A stretch of 64,000 bases of DNA. It comes from Nonomuraea rhodomycinica (GTDB lineage Bacteria > Actinomycetota > Actinomycetes > Streptosporangiales > Streptosporangiaceae). The translations under genes were made by a program, and so were the position numbers. The notes beneath the pieces are model-generated. The model saw only the letters and a list, made by a program, of their open reading frames with translations, did not search any database and had not been told where the DNA came from. Numbering within the stretch: the first letter of the stretch is position 1; the number at the start of each line of letters is the position of its first letter. The stretch spans positions 248,001 through 312,000 of the forward strand of contig NZ_JABWGO010000011.1 of assembly GCF_013363995.1 (NCBI RefSeq), read 5' to 3'. Of this stretch, positions 22,362-31,551 are shown in pieces.

Positions 22362-23246
22362 ATGATCTTGGTTACCGGAGCCACCGGATCCATCGGACGC
22401 CACCTCGTAGGCCTGCTGCGCGACCGGGCGACGCCCTTCCGCGCGCTGGTCCGCGACGAGGCCAAGGCGAGCAGCCTGGGCTGCGACGTCGTCGTGGGAG
22501 ACTTCGACGACCCGGCCTCGCTGATCCCCGCGATGGAGGGGGTCGACCGGCTGTTCCTCAACGCGGGCGGAGCCCAGCCCGTGGATGGCGAGCAGCCGAT
22601 GATCCGCCAGCAGAAGGCGGCCATCGACGCCGCGCGCGCCGCCGGCGTGTCGCAGGTGGTGAAGGTGTCGGTCTGGCACGCCCGTCACGGCGGCCGGCTG
22701 GCCGAGGGCGCGCACTGGGAGGTCGAGGAGTACCTCAAGGGGTCCGGTCTCGGCTGGACGATGCTCCAGCCCAGCGGGTTCATGCAGAACTTCATCACCG
22801 GGGCCGGCGCCTTCTCCGCCGACGGGAAGCTCCTCGACCCCTACGCGGGCGTCCCGGTGTCGTACATCGACTGCCACGACATCGCCGCCTGCGCCGCCGC
22901 GCTGCTCACCGGATCACCCGGGCCGGGGGCGACGCACGTGCTGACCGGACCGCGGGGGCTCACCCATGCTCAGGTCGCGGAGGAGCTCTCGGCCGTGCTG
23001 GGCCGGACCGTCGGGTGCGTCGCGCTGCCTCCGGACGAGCTGGCCGCGGCGCTGCGAGCCCGTGGGCTGCCCGCGTCCTTCGCCGACGACGTCGCCGAGC
23101 TGTCCCGGCAGGTCGCGACCGGCTACCTGGCCGCCACGACGACGGCCGTCCAGGAGCTCACGGGCCGCCCGCCGCGTACGTTCGCGCAGTTCGCGGCCGC
23201 CAACGCGGAGGCGTTGCGGACCGGGCTCGCCGCCGCGACAAGCTGA
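22362..23246 (+). CDS. NmrA-like NAD(P)-binding protein (atypical SDR)
   Basis: The 294-aa product has an N-terminal nucleotide-binding motif VTGATGSIGRHL, then the FRALVRDEAKAS and VVGDFDD elements common to NmrA/QOR2-like atypical short-chain dehydrogenases. TMLQPSGFMQNF is a typical mid-protein motif of this family. The catalytic Tyr-xxx-Lys of classical SDRs is not evident, so it may be a redox sensor or a quinone/aldehyde reductase. It is the likely target of the divergent TetR regulator. Confidence 0.85.
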   Translation: MILVTGATGSIGRHLVGLLRDRATPFRALVRDEAKASSLGCDVVVGDFDDPASLIPAMEGVDRLFLNAGGAQPVDGEQPMIRQQKAAIDAARAAGVSQVVKVSVWHARHGGRLAEGAHWEVEEYLKGSGLGWTMLQPSGFMQNFITGAGAFSADGKLLDPYAGVPVSYIDCHDIAACAAALLTGSPGPGATHVLTGPRGLTHAQVAEELSAVLGRTVGCVALPPDELAAALRARGLPASFADDVAELSRQVATGYLAATTTAVQELTGRPPRTFAQFAAANAEALRTGLAAATS

Positions 23247-23276
23247 GGCGAGTCGAGACGGTCAGAGCAGGGCCGG

Positions 23277-24929
23277 TCACAGCAGGCCGGCCGAGAAGGA
23301 CACGCCCTCGACCTTCACCTTGCCGCCCGAGCACGACACCTTCGGGTCGTCCGTGCCGGGCACGATCACCGTCAGCAGCGACGCGGCGTCCGGCGACACG
23401 ACGACGGACGCCGGCTGCTTGGACAGGTAGGTCGGCGACACCCAGCCCAGCTTCCCGCCGCGCTCGACCTTCTGCCCGCCCACCGGACGGCAGGAGGGGC
23501 CGAACTGGAGCAGCGTCACCCGGAACTTGCCGTCGCCCAGCACCACCCGGCCGCCCTCGTTCGAGACGACCTTGAGCGACGGGGCGAACCGCCACAGGTT
23601 GCGCACCTTCTTGCCGCCGGCCGCCGTGTCGAGCACCGCCATCAGGTCGTCGCCGTGGTTGACGAGCACCGACCGGGTGCGGGCCGTCCCGTACGCCTTG
23701 TCGGTCAGGCGGAACGCCTGCCGGTCGGCGCCGATCACCGACCTGGTCAGCTTGCTGGCCGTGCGCGGCCGGAAGCGCTGGCCGACGACCATGGGGACGT
23801 TGTGCGCCTCGGGGGAGAGCGTCCAGTAGCGGTAGGCGCTCTTCTCGTAGGAGTGGAAGCCGGCGTCCATGAGGATGTCGCGGCCGTGCGCGTAGTACGT
23901 CACGCCCAGGTGGTCCTCGTGGCCGTGGAACTTCAGGCCGGGGCCGAACCTGATCGAGTAGTACGCGGAGTCCGGCTTGTTCCAGGCGGTCCGGCCGTAG
24001 ACATAGCCGGCCCGGTAGACCTTGACCTCCTGCTTGGGCGTGCCGGTCTCCACCCGCGGCTCGGTCTCGGCGCTGCCGTCGCCGAGGGGCGCCATGTAGC
24101 CGTTGGGCATGGTGGAGTGGGCGATGAAGTCCTTGAGGGCGTCGGCCCGCGCGGAGATCTCGCCCGGCACCTTGCGCCCGCAGTCCTTCATGTTGGCGAT
24201 GGCCACCTGGAGCCGGCCGTACACGTAGACGGCGTAGCGCGGAGCCTGCTCCATGAGCGCGCCCTGGGAGTCCACGTCGAGCTTGACGGTGCCGGTCAGG
24301 CGCCTGGAGGCCAGGCCCGCCCAGTCGGAGCGGCCGTAGCGGCAGCCGATGCCCATCAGCGCGATGTCCTGGTCCATCCCGTGGTTGTGGCCCTTCTTGT
24401 AGAGCCTCGGGTCGGCCAGCAGCCGGGCGTGGTCGGCCAGGCTGTCCTTCAGCCAGCCGTCCTTGACGTGCATGCTCAGGCAGACCAGCGCCTGCGAGCG
24501 CAGGGAGACGGGGTGGTCCTTCCAGGCGTACGACGGGGTGCCGCGGGCGCCGCGCCGGTTGCTCGCCACCCAGTCCTTGGTGATCGCCTTGGCGCGGTCG
24601 AGGTAGCGCTCGTCGCCGCTGTTCTCGTAGGCCACGACGAGCGTGCCCATCCAGCGCAGCGACTGGAAGACGAACTCCCACGAGCGGTTGCGGTACGGGC
24701 TGGCCGCCCAGTTGATCTTGCTGCCGAGCTTGTACGGCGGCAGGCCGACCAGGGAGATCTCGCCCCGCATGACCTCGTCGGCCGTGGGTGTGGCGGGCAG
24801 CCAGTCGCCCTGGCACTGGGCGGTCCGCTTGACCTTCTCCGTGCCGTCCGCGGGCGTGTCGGCGTGCGCTGAACGTGCCAGCCCGCACAGGAGAAGCAGG
24901 GAGGCGAGGGTGATCGTGAGGCGGCGCAC
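23277..24929 (-). CDS. Secreted heparinase II/III-like polysaccharide lyase
   Basis: The product is 550 aa from the GTG at 24929, chosen because GGAAGGAA lies just upstream; ATG codons at 24950 and 24968 are in frame. A signal peptide is followed by an alpha-helical toroid (about 60-300, with the HNHGMDQDIALMGIGCRYG motif). A beta-sheet domain then carries FHGHEDHLGVTYYAHGRDIL, DAGFHSYEKS and PEAHNVPMV, the heparinase II/III catalytic-region pattern. Target polymers of the family are uronate polysaccharides; the substrate here is unknown. It is divergent from a membrane glycosyltransferase-like gene. Confidence 0.82.
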   Translation of the reverse strand: MRRLTITLASLLLLCGLARSAHADTPADGTEKVKRTAQCQGDWLPATPTADEVMRGEISLVGLPPYKLGSKINWAASPYRNRSWEFVFQSLRWMGTLVVAYENSGDERYLDRAKAITKDWVASNRRGARGTPSYAWKDHPVSLRSQALVCLSMHVKDGWLKDSLADHARLLADPRLYKKGHNHGMDQDIALMGIGCRYGRSDWAGLASRRLTGTVKLDVDSQGALMEQAPRYAVYVYGRLQVAIANMKDCGRKVPGEISARADALKDFIAHSTMPNGYMAPLGDGSAETEPRVETGTPKQEVKVYRAGYVYGRTAWNKPDSAYYSIRFGPGLKFHGHEDHLGVTYYAHGRDILMDAGFHSYEKSAYRYWTLSPEAHNVPMVVGQRFRPRTASKLTRSVIGADRQAFRLTDKAYGTARTRSVLVNHGDDLMAVLDTAAGGKKVRNLWRFAPSLKVVSNEGGRVVLGDGKFRVTLLQFGPSCRPVGGQKVERGGKLGWVSPTYLSKQPASVVVSPDAASLLTVIVPGTDDPKVSCSGGKVKVEGVSFSAGLL

Positions 24930-25091
24930 GCCGGTTTCCTTCCGGACCATGAAATGGGGGCGGAACATGCTGTCCGAATCGCGATCAACCGGTCAAGTCG
25001 GGCGACAGACCGGGTGCCAGATCGTTAGCGGCCCGAGAGCTATTCGCCCTTTGTATCCTGTTTGCTCGCCGGGAGGCTGAGGAGGCCGCTG

Positions 25092-26501
25092 ATGTCGTTG
25101 GTACGCGCGCACAGGGCGTTCCTCCTTGCCGTGTTCGCCGGGGTCGTGCTGCGCGGCCTCGCCCTCCTCGGCTACCGGCCGGCGATCTGGTTCTGGGCCG
25201 ACTCCTTCGCCTACCTCAACGCCGCGCTCGACCCGCGCCCGCTGGAGTCGCGCACGTCCGGCTACTCGTTCTTCCTGTGGGCGCTGCGCCCGCTGTCGAG
25301 CATCGAGGCGGTCGTGGTCGTGCAGCACCTGCTCGGGCTCGGCATCGGCGTCATGGTGTACGCCCTGCTGCGCCGCCGCCTGCCCGGCTGGGCCGCGGCC
25401 CTGTTCGCCCTGCCGGTGCTCGCCGACGCGTACCAGATCCAGCTCGAACACATGATCATGGCTGATCTGCTGTTCGTGTTCCTCGTCATGGCCGCGGTGA
25501 CCCTGGTCCTGTGGCGGCCCCGCCCCTCGGCCGGAACGGCCGCCGCGGCCGGGGTCCTGCTGGCCGCCGCCACCGTCACCCGCACGATCGGGCTCCCGCT
25601 GATCGCCGTGGTCGCGGTCGCGCTGCTGCTGCGCCGCGCCGGCTGGCGCCCCGTCGCCGCGCTCGCCGTGGCCGCCGCGATCCCGCTCGCCGGTTACGCC
25701 TCGTGGTTCGCCTCGGTCCACGGCACGTTCGCGCTGAGCCGCGGCGGCACGTTCCTGTGGGCGCGCACGCTGACCTTCGCCGACTGCGCGCGCATCCAGC
25801 CGGACCTGCCGCAGCTCTGCCCGAAGGAGCCGCTGGGGCAGCGCCGGCAGCCGCCCGAGTACATCTGGGACGCCGACTCGCCGATCACCACGATCAAGGG
25901 CGGCAACGCCGCGCGCGACGAGGCCGCAAGCCGCTTCGCGCGCCAGGCCATCCTCGCCCAGCCCCTCGACTTCCTCGCCGCGGGGCTCGCCGACTCGGCG
26001 CACATCTTCAGCTGGGAGCGCTGGGTGTACCCGGTCGACGGGCCGCAGAGCGCCTACTCCTTCCCGGAGCGGATCCCGCCGTTCAAGGACGTGCCCGCCT
26101 CCAAGGACCGCACCGCCGCCGAGATCACCACCGACTACCAGGGCGCCTCCGGCCAGAGCGCGGTCGTCGAGCCGTACGCGGGCCTGATCCGCGGCTACCA
26201 GGGCTGGGGCTTCCTGCGGGGGCCGCTGCTCGGGGCGCTCCTGCTGGTCGGCCTGGCCGGGGTCGTGGTCAGGTGGCGGTCGCTGGGCGGCGACGTGCTG
26301 CTGCCGTGGGCGGCCTCGGTGACGCTGCTCCTGCTGCCCGTGCTCATCGCCGCCTTCGACCACCGGTACGTGCTGCCCGGCGTGCCGCTCGCCTGCCTGG
26401 CGGCGGGCCTGGCGCTGGCCCGCCGCACCCCGCCCGCGGACCCGGGCGACGCCGCGCCGGGCCGCCGGGGCGTCCCCCGGCCCGCCGCCCGCGCCCGTTG
26501 A
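25092..26501 (+). CDS. Integral membrane protein, GT-C glycosyltransferase-like
   Basis: The product is 469 aa from the ATG at 25092, behind GAGGAGG. It has about 10 membrane helices. The first extracytoplasmic loop starts with FWADSFAYLNAA, an acidic motif where GT-C (PMT/ArnT-like) enzymes carry their catalytic Asp, and helix pairs follow as in that fold. A long soluble loop is present (about 235-365). The donor would be a polyprenyl-phosphate sugar. The assignment rests on topology and motif style. It is followed within 15 bases by an HD-domain gene. Confidence 0.65.
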   Translation: MSLVRAHRAFLLAVFAGVVLRGLALLGYRPAIWFWADSFAYLNAALDPRPLESRTSGYSFFLWALRPLSSIEAVVVVQHLLGLGIGVMVYALLRRRLPGWAAALFALPVLADAYQIQLEHMIMADLLFVFLVMAAVTLVLWRPRPSAGTAAAAGVLLAAATVTRTIGLPLIAVVAVALLLRRAGWRPVAALAVAAAIPLAGYASWFASVHGTFALSRGGTFLWARTLTFADCARIQPDLPQLCPKEPLGQRRQPPEYIWDADSPITTIKGGNAARDEAASRFARQAILAQPLDFLAAGLADSAHIFSWERWVYPVDGPQSAYSFPERIPPFKDVPASKDRTAAEITTDYQGASGQSAVVEPYAGLIRGYQGWGFLRGPLLGALLLVGLAGVVVRWRSLGGDVLLPWAASVTLLLLPVLIAAFDHRYVLPGVPLACLAAGLALARRTPPADPGDAAPGRRGVPRPAARAR

Positions 26502-26515
26502 GCCATGATGGCCCC

Positions 26516-27112
26516 ATGAAGCTGAACGACCTGGTGATCCCCGACACCGCCGCCTGCCGCGGCGCGCTGGAGGTGGCGGCCAGATACCACACGCCCTCGC
26601 TGCTGAACCACTCCGTCCGGGCCTACCTGTGGGCCGCCGCCTACGCCAGGAAGCAGGGCATCGGCTTCGACGCGGAGCTGCTCTACGTCTCGGCGATGCT
26701 CCACGACCTCGGGCTGACCGCCGAGTTCGACAGCCACACCGTGCCGTTCGAGGAGGCGGGCGGGCACGTGGCGTGGGCGTTCTGCGCGGGCGCCGGCTGG
26801 TCGCGCGAGCGCAGGCAGCGCGCCCTCGAAGTGATCGTCCGGCACATGTGGGCCGAGGTGTCCCTGGAGGACGATCCTGAGGGGCACCTGCTGGAGCTGT
26901 CCACGGGCATGGACATCTCGGGCCGGCGCACCGAGTTGATCCCGCCCGGCCTGCGGGAGGAGGTCCTGGCCCGCCACCCGCGCCTGGACATCGCCAAGGA
27001 GTTCGCCGCCTGCATCGCCGAGCAGGGCGAGCGCAAGCCGTCCAGCCTGGCGGGCGGGTTCGTCCGGTCGGGGATCGCGGAGCGCATCGCCCGCAACCCC
27101 CTCGACGACTGA
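26516..27112 (+). CDS. HD-domain hydrolase (cyanamide hydratase-like)
   Basis: The 198-aa product has an early LNHSVRAYLWAAAYA helix supplying a His, then MLHDLGLT with the His-Asp doublet that binds metal. Later His residues lie in AGGHVAW and VRHMW. The arrangement resembles cyanamide hydratase (Ddi2/3-like) HD proteins more than signalling phosphodiesterases. Actual substrates in bacteria are mostly unknown. It starts 14 bases after the membrane gene and may be co-transcribed. Confidence 0.75.
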   Translation: MKLNDLVIPDTAACRGALEVAARYHTPSLLNHSVRAYLWAAAYARKQGIGFDAELLYVSAMLHDLGLTAEFDSHTVPFEEAGGHVAWAFCAGAGWSRERRQRALEVIVRHMWAEVSLEDDPEGHLLELSTGMDISGRRTELIPPGLREEVLARHPRLDIAKEFAACIAEQGERKPSSLAGGFVRSGIAERIARNPLDD

Positions 27113-27131
27113 CCGCCCCCGGAAGCGCCGG

Positions 27132-27482
27132 CTAGGACTTCGGGCCGGCGCTCTGCACCACCTCGAAGGACCACACCTCCGAGTCCGTGGCGGCCGGACC
27201 CTGCCCGTGGCCGTGCCCCTGCCCCTGTCCGCCGGCGCGGCCCGCGTCGGCGGCGGCCTGGGCGTGGCCGCGCTGGAACGCCATGCCCTTCTGCCAGTTC
27301 TGGAAGTCGTCCTCACTGCGCCAGCGCGTGTAGACGAGATAGCGGTCGGTGCCCTCGGCCGGCCGCAGGAGCTCGAACCACTCGAACCCGTCGGACGACT
27401 CCACCATCCCCGCCCGGTTGGCGAACCGGCGCTCCAGCTCCTCCCGCATCTCGGCGGGAACCGTCAGCACATTGATCTTCAC
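27132..27482 (-). CDS. Antibiotic biosynthesis monooxygenase (ABM) domain protein
   Basis: The product is 116 aa from the GTG at 27482; a TTG at 27491 sits at a better distance from GAGAGGGG and may be the real start. The ABM ferredoxin-like fold is seen in INVLTVPAEMREELERRF, then GFEWFELLRP and YLVYTRWRSEDDFQNW. Such small dimers include cofactor-free monooxygenases and IsdG/MhuD-type haem degraders. The C-terminal region adds an unusual Gly/Gln/His-rich run (GGQGQGHGHGQG) that could bind metal. It is convergent with the HD-domain gene. Confidence 0.8.
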   Translation of the reverse strand: MKINVLTVPAEMREELERRFANRAGMVESSDGFEWFELLRPAEGTDRYLVYTRWRSEDDFQNWQKGMAFQRGHAQAAADAGRAGGQGQGHGHGQGPAATDSEVWSFEVVQSAGPKS

Positions 27483-27616
27483 GACGGACAACGCGACCCC
27501 TCTCGCGGCAGCCTCACCGCACCGGGTGCCCCGTCGCGACCCGGTGCCGTCTGCCAGGCTAACCTGCCGCACCTCCGGGGGGCGGACCGGCTCGGCGGCG
27601 GCGATAGCCTTGTCGG

Positions 27617-28393
27617 GTGCGTATAGCGAGGTTCTCCACAGGCGAAGGCGTCACGTTCGGCGTGGTCGAGGGCGGACCGGGCGAGGAGTTCGTCTCCGCC
27701 ATCACCGGCCACCCGTTCGGCGAGGTCCAGTTCACCGGCGAGCGATACCCGCTGTCCCAGGTGAAGCTGCTGGCCCCCATGCTGCCGAGCAAGGTGGTGG
27801 CCATCGGCCGCAACTACGCCGAGCACGCCCGCGAGCTGGGCAACGAGGTGCCCGACGAGCCGCTGATCTTCATGAAGCCGTCCACCTCCGTCATCGGTCA
27901 CGGCGAGGCCGTCGCCTACCCCACCTCGCTGTCCCACCGGGTCGACTACGAGGGCGAGCTGGCCGTGGTCATCGGGCGGCTGTGCCGGGAGGTCCCGGTC
28001 GAGCGGGTCAAGGACGTCATCTTCGGCTACACCTGCGCCAACGACGTGACGGCCCGCGACCTGCAGAAGCGCGACGTGCAGTTCACCCGCGCCAAGAGCT
28101 TCGACACGTTCTGCCCGCTGGGCCCGTGGATCCGCACCGACCTCGACCCGAGCGACCTCGCGCTCACCACGACGGTCAACGGCGAGGTGCGCCAGAGCGG
28201 CCGCACCAGCCAGCTCATCCACGACATCCCCGCGCTCGTCGCCTACGTCAGCGCGGTCATGACCCTGATCCCCGGCGACGTGATCCTGACCGGCACCCCG
28301 GCGGGCGTCGGCCCGGTCGAGATCGGCGACGAGGTCAGCGTCGGCATCGAAGGCATCGGCACTCTGACGAACAAGGTGGTCGCTCGTGACTGA
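27617..28393 (+). CDS. Fumarylacetoacetate hydrolase-family protein
   Basis: The 258-aa product starts at a GTG. The C-terminal FAH catalytic fold (about 55-258) shows KVVAIGRNYAEHA, the metal ligands in YEGELAVVIG, the TCANDVTARDLQ signature, and ILTGTPAGVGP. Members hydrolyse or decarboxylate acylpyruvate-type compounds, for example fumarylpyruvate or oxaloacetate. The N-terminal 50 residues form the small accessory domain. Its stop overlaps the gltX start by 8 bases, so the two are translationally coupled; this FAH-gltX pairing is common in actinobacteria. Confidence 0.92.
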   Translation: MRIARFSTGEGVTFGVVEGGPGEEFVSAITGHPFGEVQFTGERYPLSQVKLLAPMLPSKVVAIGRNYAEHARELGNEVPDEPLIFMKPSTSVIGHGEAVAYPTSLSHRVDYEGELAVVIGRLCREVPVERVKDVIFGYTCANDVTARDLQKRDVQFTRAKSFDTFCPLGPWIRTDLDPSDLALTTTVNGEVRQSGRTSQLIHDIPALVAYVSAVMTLIPGDVILTGTPAGVGPVEIGDEVSVGIEGIGTLTNKVVARD

Positions 28394-29759
28394 CATCCGG
28401 GTGCGGTTCGCGCCGTCCCCCACCGGCATGTTCCACGTGGGCAGCGCCCGCGCCGCGCTCTTCAACTGGGCCGTCGCCGAGCAGCACAAGGGGCGGTTCA
28501 TCCTGCGCATCGAGGACACCGATGCCACCCGCAACCGGCCCGAGTGGACCGAGGGCATCATCTCGGCGCTCGACTGGATCGGCATCAACGGCACCAACCC
28601 GGCGTTCGAGGGGCCCTACTTCCAGTCGGCGTACGAGCCGCAGCACCGCGAGGCCGTGGCCAAGCTGCTGGCCGACGGCAAGGCGTACCACTGCGACTGC
28701 ACCCGCGAGCAGGTCCAGGAGCGCACCGGCTCCAAGGACAAGGGCTACGACGGCCACTGCCGCGAGCGCGGCCTGACCGAGGGCGCGGTCCGCTTCCGCA
28801 CCCCCGACGAGGGCGTCACCGTGGTCGACGACCTGATCCGCGGCCGGGTGGAGTTCCCCAACAAGGCGCAGGAAGACTTCGTGATCGCGCGGAGCGACGG
28901 CTCGCCCCTCTACGTGCTCGCCAACGCCGTCGACGACATCACGCAGGGCATCACGCACGTCGCCCGCGGTGAGGAGCACCTGCCGAACGCGGCCAGGCAG
29001 GAGCTGCTGTGGCCCGCGCTCGGCGCGACGCCGCCGGTGTGGGCGCACCTGCCGGTCATCGTCAACGAGCAGCGCAAGAAGCTGTCCAAGCGGCGCGACA
29101 AGGTGGCGCTGGAGGACTACCGCGAGGAGGGTTACCTGGCCGAGGCCATGGTCAACTACCTCATGCTGCTCGGCTGGGGCCCCGGCGACGACCGCGAGAT
29201 CATGCCGTGGTCGGAGATGGTGCCGCTGTTCCGGCTGGAGGACGTCAACAGCTCCAACGCGTTCTTCGACGAGAAGAAGCTGCGCGCCTTCAACGGCGAG
29301 TACATCCGGGCGCTGCCGATCCACGTCTTCGAGGAGCGCTGCTCGCCGTACCTCGACCCCGACTGGGACCGCGAGACCTTCAGCAAGGTCGCGGCGCTCG
29401 CCCAGACGCGCATCACGGTGCTGTCGGAGATCCGGCAGAACGTCGACTTCCTCTTCCTCGACCAGCCGGTGTTCGACCAGGCGTCCTGGGACAAGGCGAT
29501 GAAGAACGCCCCGGTCGAGATCCTCACCGGCTACCTGGAGCGGCTCGACACCGTGAGCTGGGACCCCGAGTCGCTGAAGGAGGCGCTGGAGGAGGTGGGC
29601 GCCGCCCACGGCCTCAAGCTGGGCAAGGCGCAGGCCCCCGTCCGCGTGGCGGTCACCGGCCGGACGGTCGGTCTGCCGCTGTTCGAGTCGATCGAGGTGC
29701 TCGGCCGCGAGCGGAGCCAGGAGCGGCTGCGCGCGGCGCTAGCGCGCCTGCGAGGCTGA
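28386..29759 (+). CDS. gltX: Glutamyl-tRNA synthetase
   Basis: The 457-aa product starts at a GTG. It is a class I synthetase with the HIGH-equivalent HVGS at about 17-20 in APSPTGMFHVGSARAALFNW and the KMSKS-equivalent KLSKR from Lys232. It charges tRNA-Glu, and in actinobacteria also tRNA-Gln for later amidation. Genes for tRNA-Gln and tRNA-Glu lie 5-9 kb downstream. The 3' 107 bases overlap the convergent MATE gene. Confidence 0.96.
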   Translation: MTDIRVRFAPSPTGMFHVGSARAALFNWAVAEQHKGRFILRIEDTDATRNRPEWTEGIISALDWIGINGTNPAFEGPYFQSAYEPQHREAVAKLLADGKAYHCDCTREQVQERTGSKDKGYDGHCRERGLTEGAVRFRTPDEGVTVVDDLIRGRVEFPNKAQEDFVIARSDGSPLYVLANAVDDITQGITHVARGEEHLPNAARQELLWPALGATPPVWAHLPVIVNEQRKKLSKRRDKVALEDYREEGYLAEAMVNYLMLLGWGPGDDREIMPWSEMVPLFRLEDVNSSNAFFDEKKLRAFNGEYIRALPIHVFEERCSPYLDPDWDRETFSKVAALAQTRITVLSEIRQNVDFLFLDQPVFDQASWDKAMKNAPVEILTGYLERLDTVSWDPESLKEALEEVGAAHGLKLGKAQAPVRVAVTGRTVGLPLFESIEVLGRERSQERLRAALARLRG

Positions 29760-30951
29760 CGGCCGCCCCGGCGGCCATCGCCAGCCACACCCCGGTGACG
29801 CCGGCGTGCGCGCTCAGCGCGTACGCCAGCGGCACCTGCACGGCGAACCCGGCGAGCGTGGCGGCCAGCAGCCGCCCGCCCCGGCCGCTCGCCTGGAGCA
29901 CCCCGCCGACGGCGATGAGCCCGCCGAACGGCACCAGGTAGAGCGTCATCCAGCGCAGGAAGCTCACGGCGGGCTCCGGGTCCGCCGTGAAGAGCGCGGC
30001 GACGGGCGCCGCCACGGCGTTGACGGCGAGCGCCACGGCCGCGCCGGCGCCGAGGCCGAGCAGCAGCGGCGAGCCGACCGGCTCGGAGCGGGCGGTGCGG
30101 ATCATCGCGGCCTGCCGCAGCGCGTAGAACACCATGACGCCGGCGAGCATGACCTTCTGCCCGATGCCGTAGCCGGCCAGCTCCCGCGTGCCGAATCCGG
30201 CCACCAGGTCCACCAGGGCCATGCCCACGGCCGAGCGGGCGAGGAAGTCGCCGGACATCGGCAGGCCGGTCCGCACCACGTCCCACGCGACCGCCGCGCC
30301 CCCGACGGCGTCAGCACCGGCACCCACACCGGCGTCCCCCTCCGTGGACGGCGGCCGGATGAGGCGGCGCGAGGTCGCCAGCGCCACGACCAGAGTCAGC
30401 AGCCGGGCCGCCACGGTCGCCAGCGCGGCCCCCTGCACGCCCAGGTCCAGCCCGTAGATGAACAGCGGGTCCAGCGCGACCACGAGCACGTTGCAGAGGA
30501 TGGCGTGCCGCATCGGCCGCCGGGTGTCCCCGCGGCCCTTGAGGATGCCGTCCACGACGGTCTGGGCGAAGTACACGGGCAGCCCGCCGAGCGAGACCAG
30601 GAAGAAGCCGGCCGTGAGCCGCCAGTCGTCGGTGAACAGCGCGGCCAGCGGCTCGCGCAGCAGCACGCCCGGCACCGCGATCGCGACCGACAGGACCGCC
30701 CACAGCGCCCAGCCGGCGCGGACGACGGGCGTGACGGGCGCGTGCCCGTCCCGGCGGCCGACCAGCACCGTGACGCCCGTCGGGACGGCCAGGAAGAGGC
30801 CGTAGGCCAGGTACTCGACGGTGGTGCCCACGGTCACGGCGGCGACCGCGGCCTCGCCCAGCCCGGAGACCCACAGCAGGTCGATCAGCCCCACCGCCAC
30901 GACGGCCGTCAGCAGCTCCACGTACACGGGGATCGCCAGCCGGATCATCAT
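29653..30951 (-). CDS. MATE-family efflux protein
   Basis: The 432-aa product has about 12 membrane helices in two pseudo-repeats. MATE features include an N-terminal helix starting LAIPVYVELLTAVVAVGLID, the QTVVDGILKGRGDTRRPM loop after helix 4, and GLPMSGDFLARSAVG opening the second half. It would export cationic drugs by Na+ or H+ antiport. It is divergent from a PadR regulator, which likely represses it. The C-terminal 30 residues are Arg/Ala/Pro-rich and lie antisense to the gltX end. Confidence 0.82.
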   Translation of the reverse strand: MMIRLAIPVYVELLTAVVAVGLIDLLWVSGLGEAAVAAVTVGTTVEYLAYGLFLAVPTGVTVLVGRRDGHAPVTPVVRAGWALWAVLSVAIAVPGVLLREPLAALFTDDWRLTAGFFLVSLGGLPVYFAQTVVDGILKGRGDTRRPMRHAILCNVLVVALDPLFIYGLDLGVQGAALATVAARLLTLVVALATSRRLIRPPSTEGDAGVGAGADAVGGAAVAWDVVRTGLPMSGDFLARSAVGMALVDLVAGFGTRELAGYGIGQKVMLAGVMVFYALRQAAMIRTARSEPVGSPLLLGLGAGAAVALAVNAVAAPVAALFTADPEPAVSFLRWMTLYLVPFGGLIAVGGVLQASGRGGRLLAATLAGFAVQVPLAYALSAHAGVTGVWLAMAAGAAVSLAGALAPRAAAPGSARGRAPRSTRTAADRPSGR

Positions 30952-30966
30952 CTACCTCGTTTCGTT

Positions 30967-30989
30967 GTATATCGAAGAGAGGTATAGCG
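30967..30989. promoter_or_regulatory. Repeats at the MATE/PadR divergent promoter
   Basis: Two direct copies of GTATA-N-CG (30967-30974 and 30982-30989) lie in the 43-base gap between the divergent starts. TATAGC (30983-30988) may be the -10 of padR, giving a transcript that starts at or near its ATG. Confidence 0.4.
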
Positions 30990-30994
30990 GTACG

Positions 30995-31540
30995 ATGCGG
31001 CCCATGGCAAGCGGCGGCGACCTGGCCCTGACGATCCTGGGCTTCCTCAACGAACGGCCGATGCACGGCTACGAGCTGAAGGCGCGCATCGCGGCGCTGT
31101 CCGGCCACCTGCGCCCGGTCAGCGACGGCGCCCTCTACCCGGCCATCTCACGGCTCGAAGCGGCGGGCCTGGTCGAGCGGCACGAGGAGGCGGGCGTGGC
31201 GGCGGCGCGCCGGTACGTGCTCACCCTCACCCCCGCCGGCCGCGAGGAGCTGCTCGACCGCCTCCGCAACCCCGCCGACCTCCAGATCAGCGACCAGGCG
31301 CGCTTCTTCGTCCTGCTGACGTTCCTGTCGGCCCTGCCCGACCCGGCCGACCGCGCCGCGGTGCTCCGGCGCCGCCTCGACTTCCTGGAGGCGCCGGCCG
31401 GCTTCTTCTACGAGGGCGGTCGGCCGGTGCGCGCGGAGGAGGAGCCCGACCCGTACCGGAAGGGGATGCTGCTGGTGGCGCGGGCCATGAGCCGGGCGGA
31501 GAAGGAGTGGCTGCGCGAGCGCCTCGCCGACGCCTGCTGA
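30995..31540 (+). CDS. PadR-family transcriptional regulator
   Basis: The product is 181 aa from the ATG at 30995, or 178 aa from 31004; neither has a ribosome-binding site. The N-terminal winged HTH reads LALTILGFLNERPMHGYELK, then ALYPAISRLEAAGLVERHEE. A C-terminal Vir-like helical domain follows. It is divergent from the MATE efflux gene and most likely controls it. It is the second regulator in this window that sits next to a transporter with an overlapping operator and no leader. Confidence 0.88.
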   Translation: MRPMASGGDLALTILGFLNERPMHGYELKARIAALSGHLRPVSDGALYPAISRLEAAGLVERHEEAGVAAARRYVLTLTPAGREELLDRLRNPADLQISDQARFFVLLTFLSALPDPADRAAVLRRRLDFLEAPAGFFYEGGRPVRAEEEPDPYRKGMLLVARAMSRAEKEWLRERLADAC

Positions 31541-31551
31541 GCGAGCGCGCG

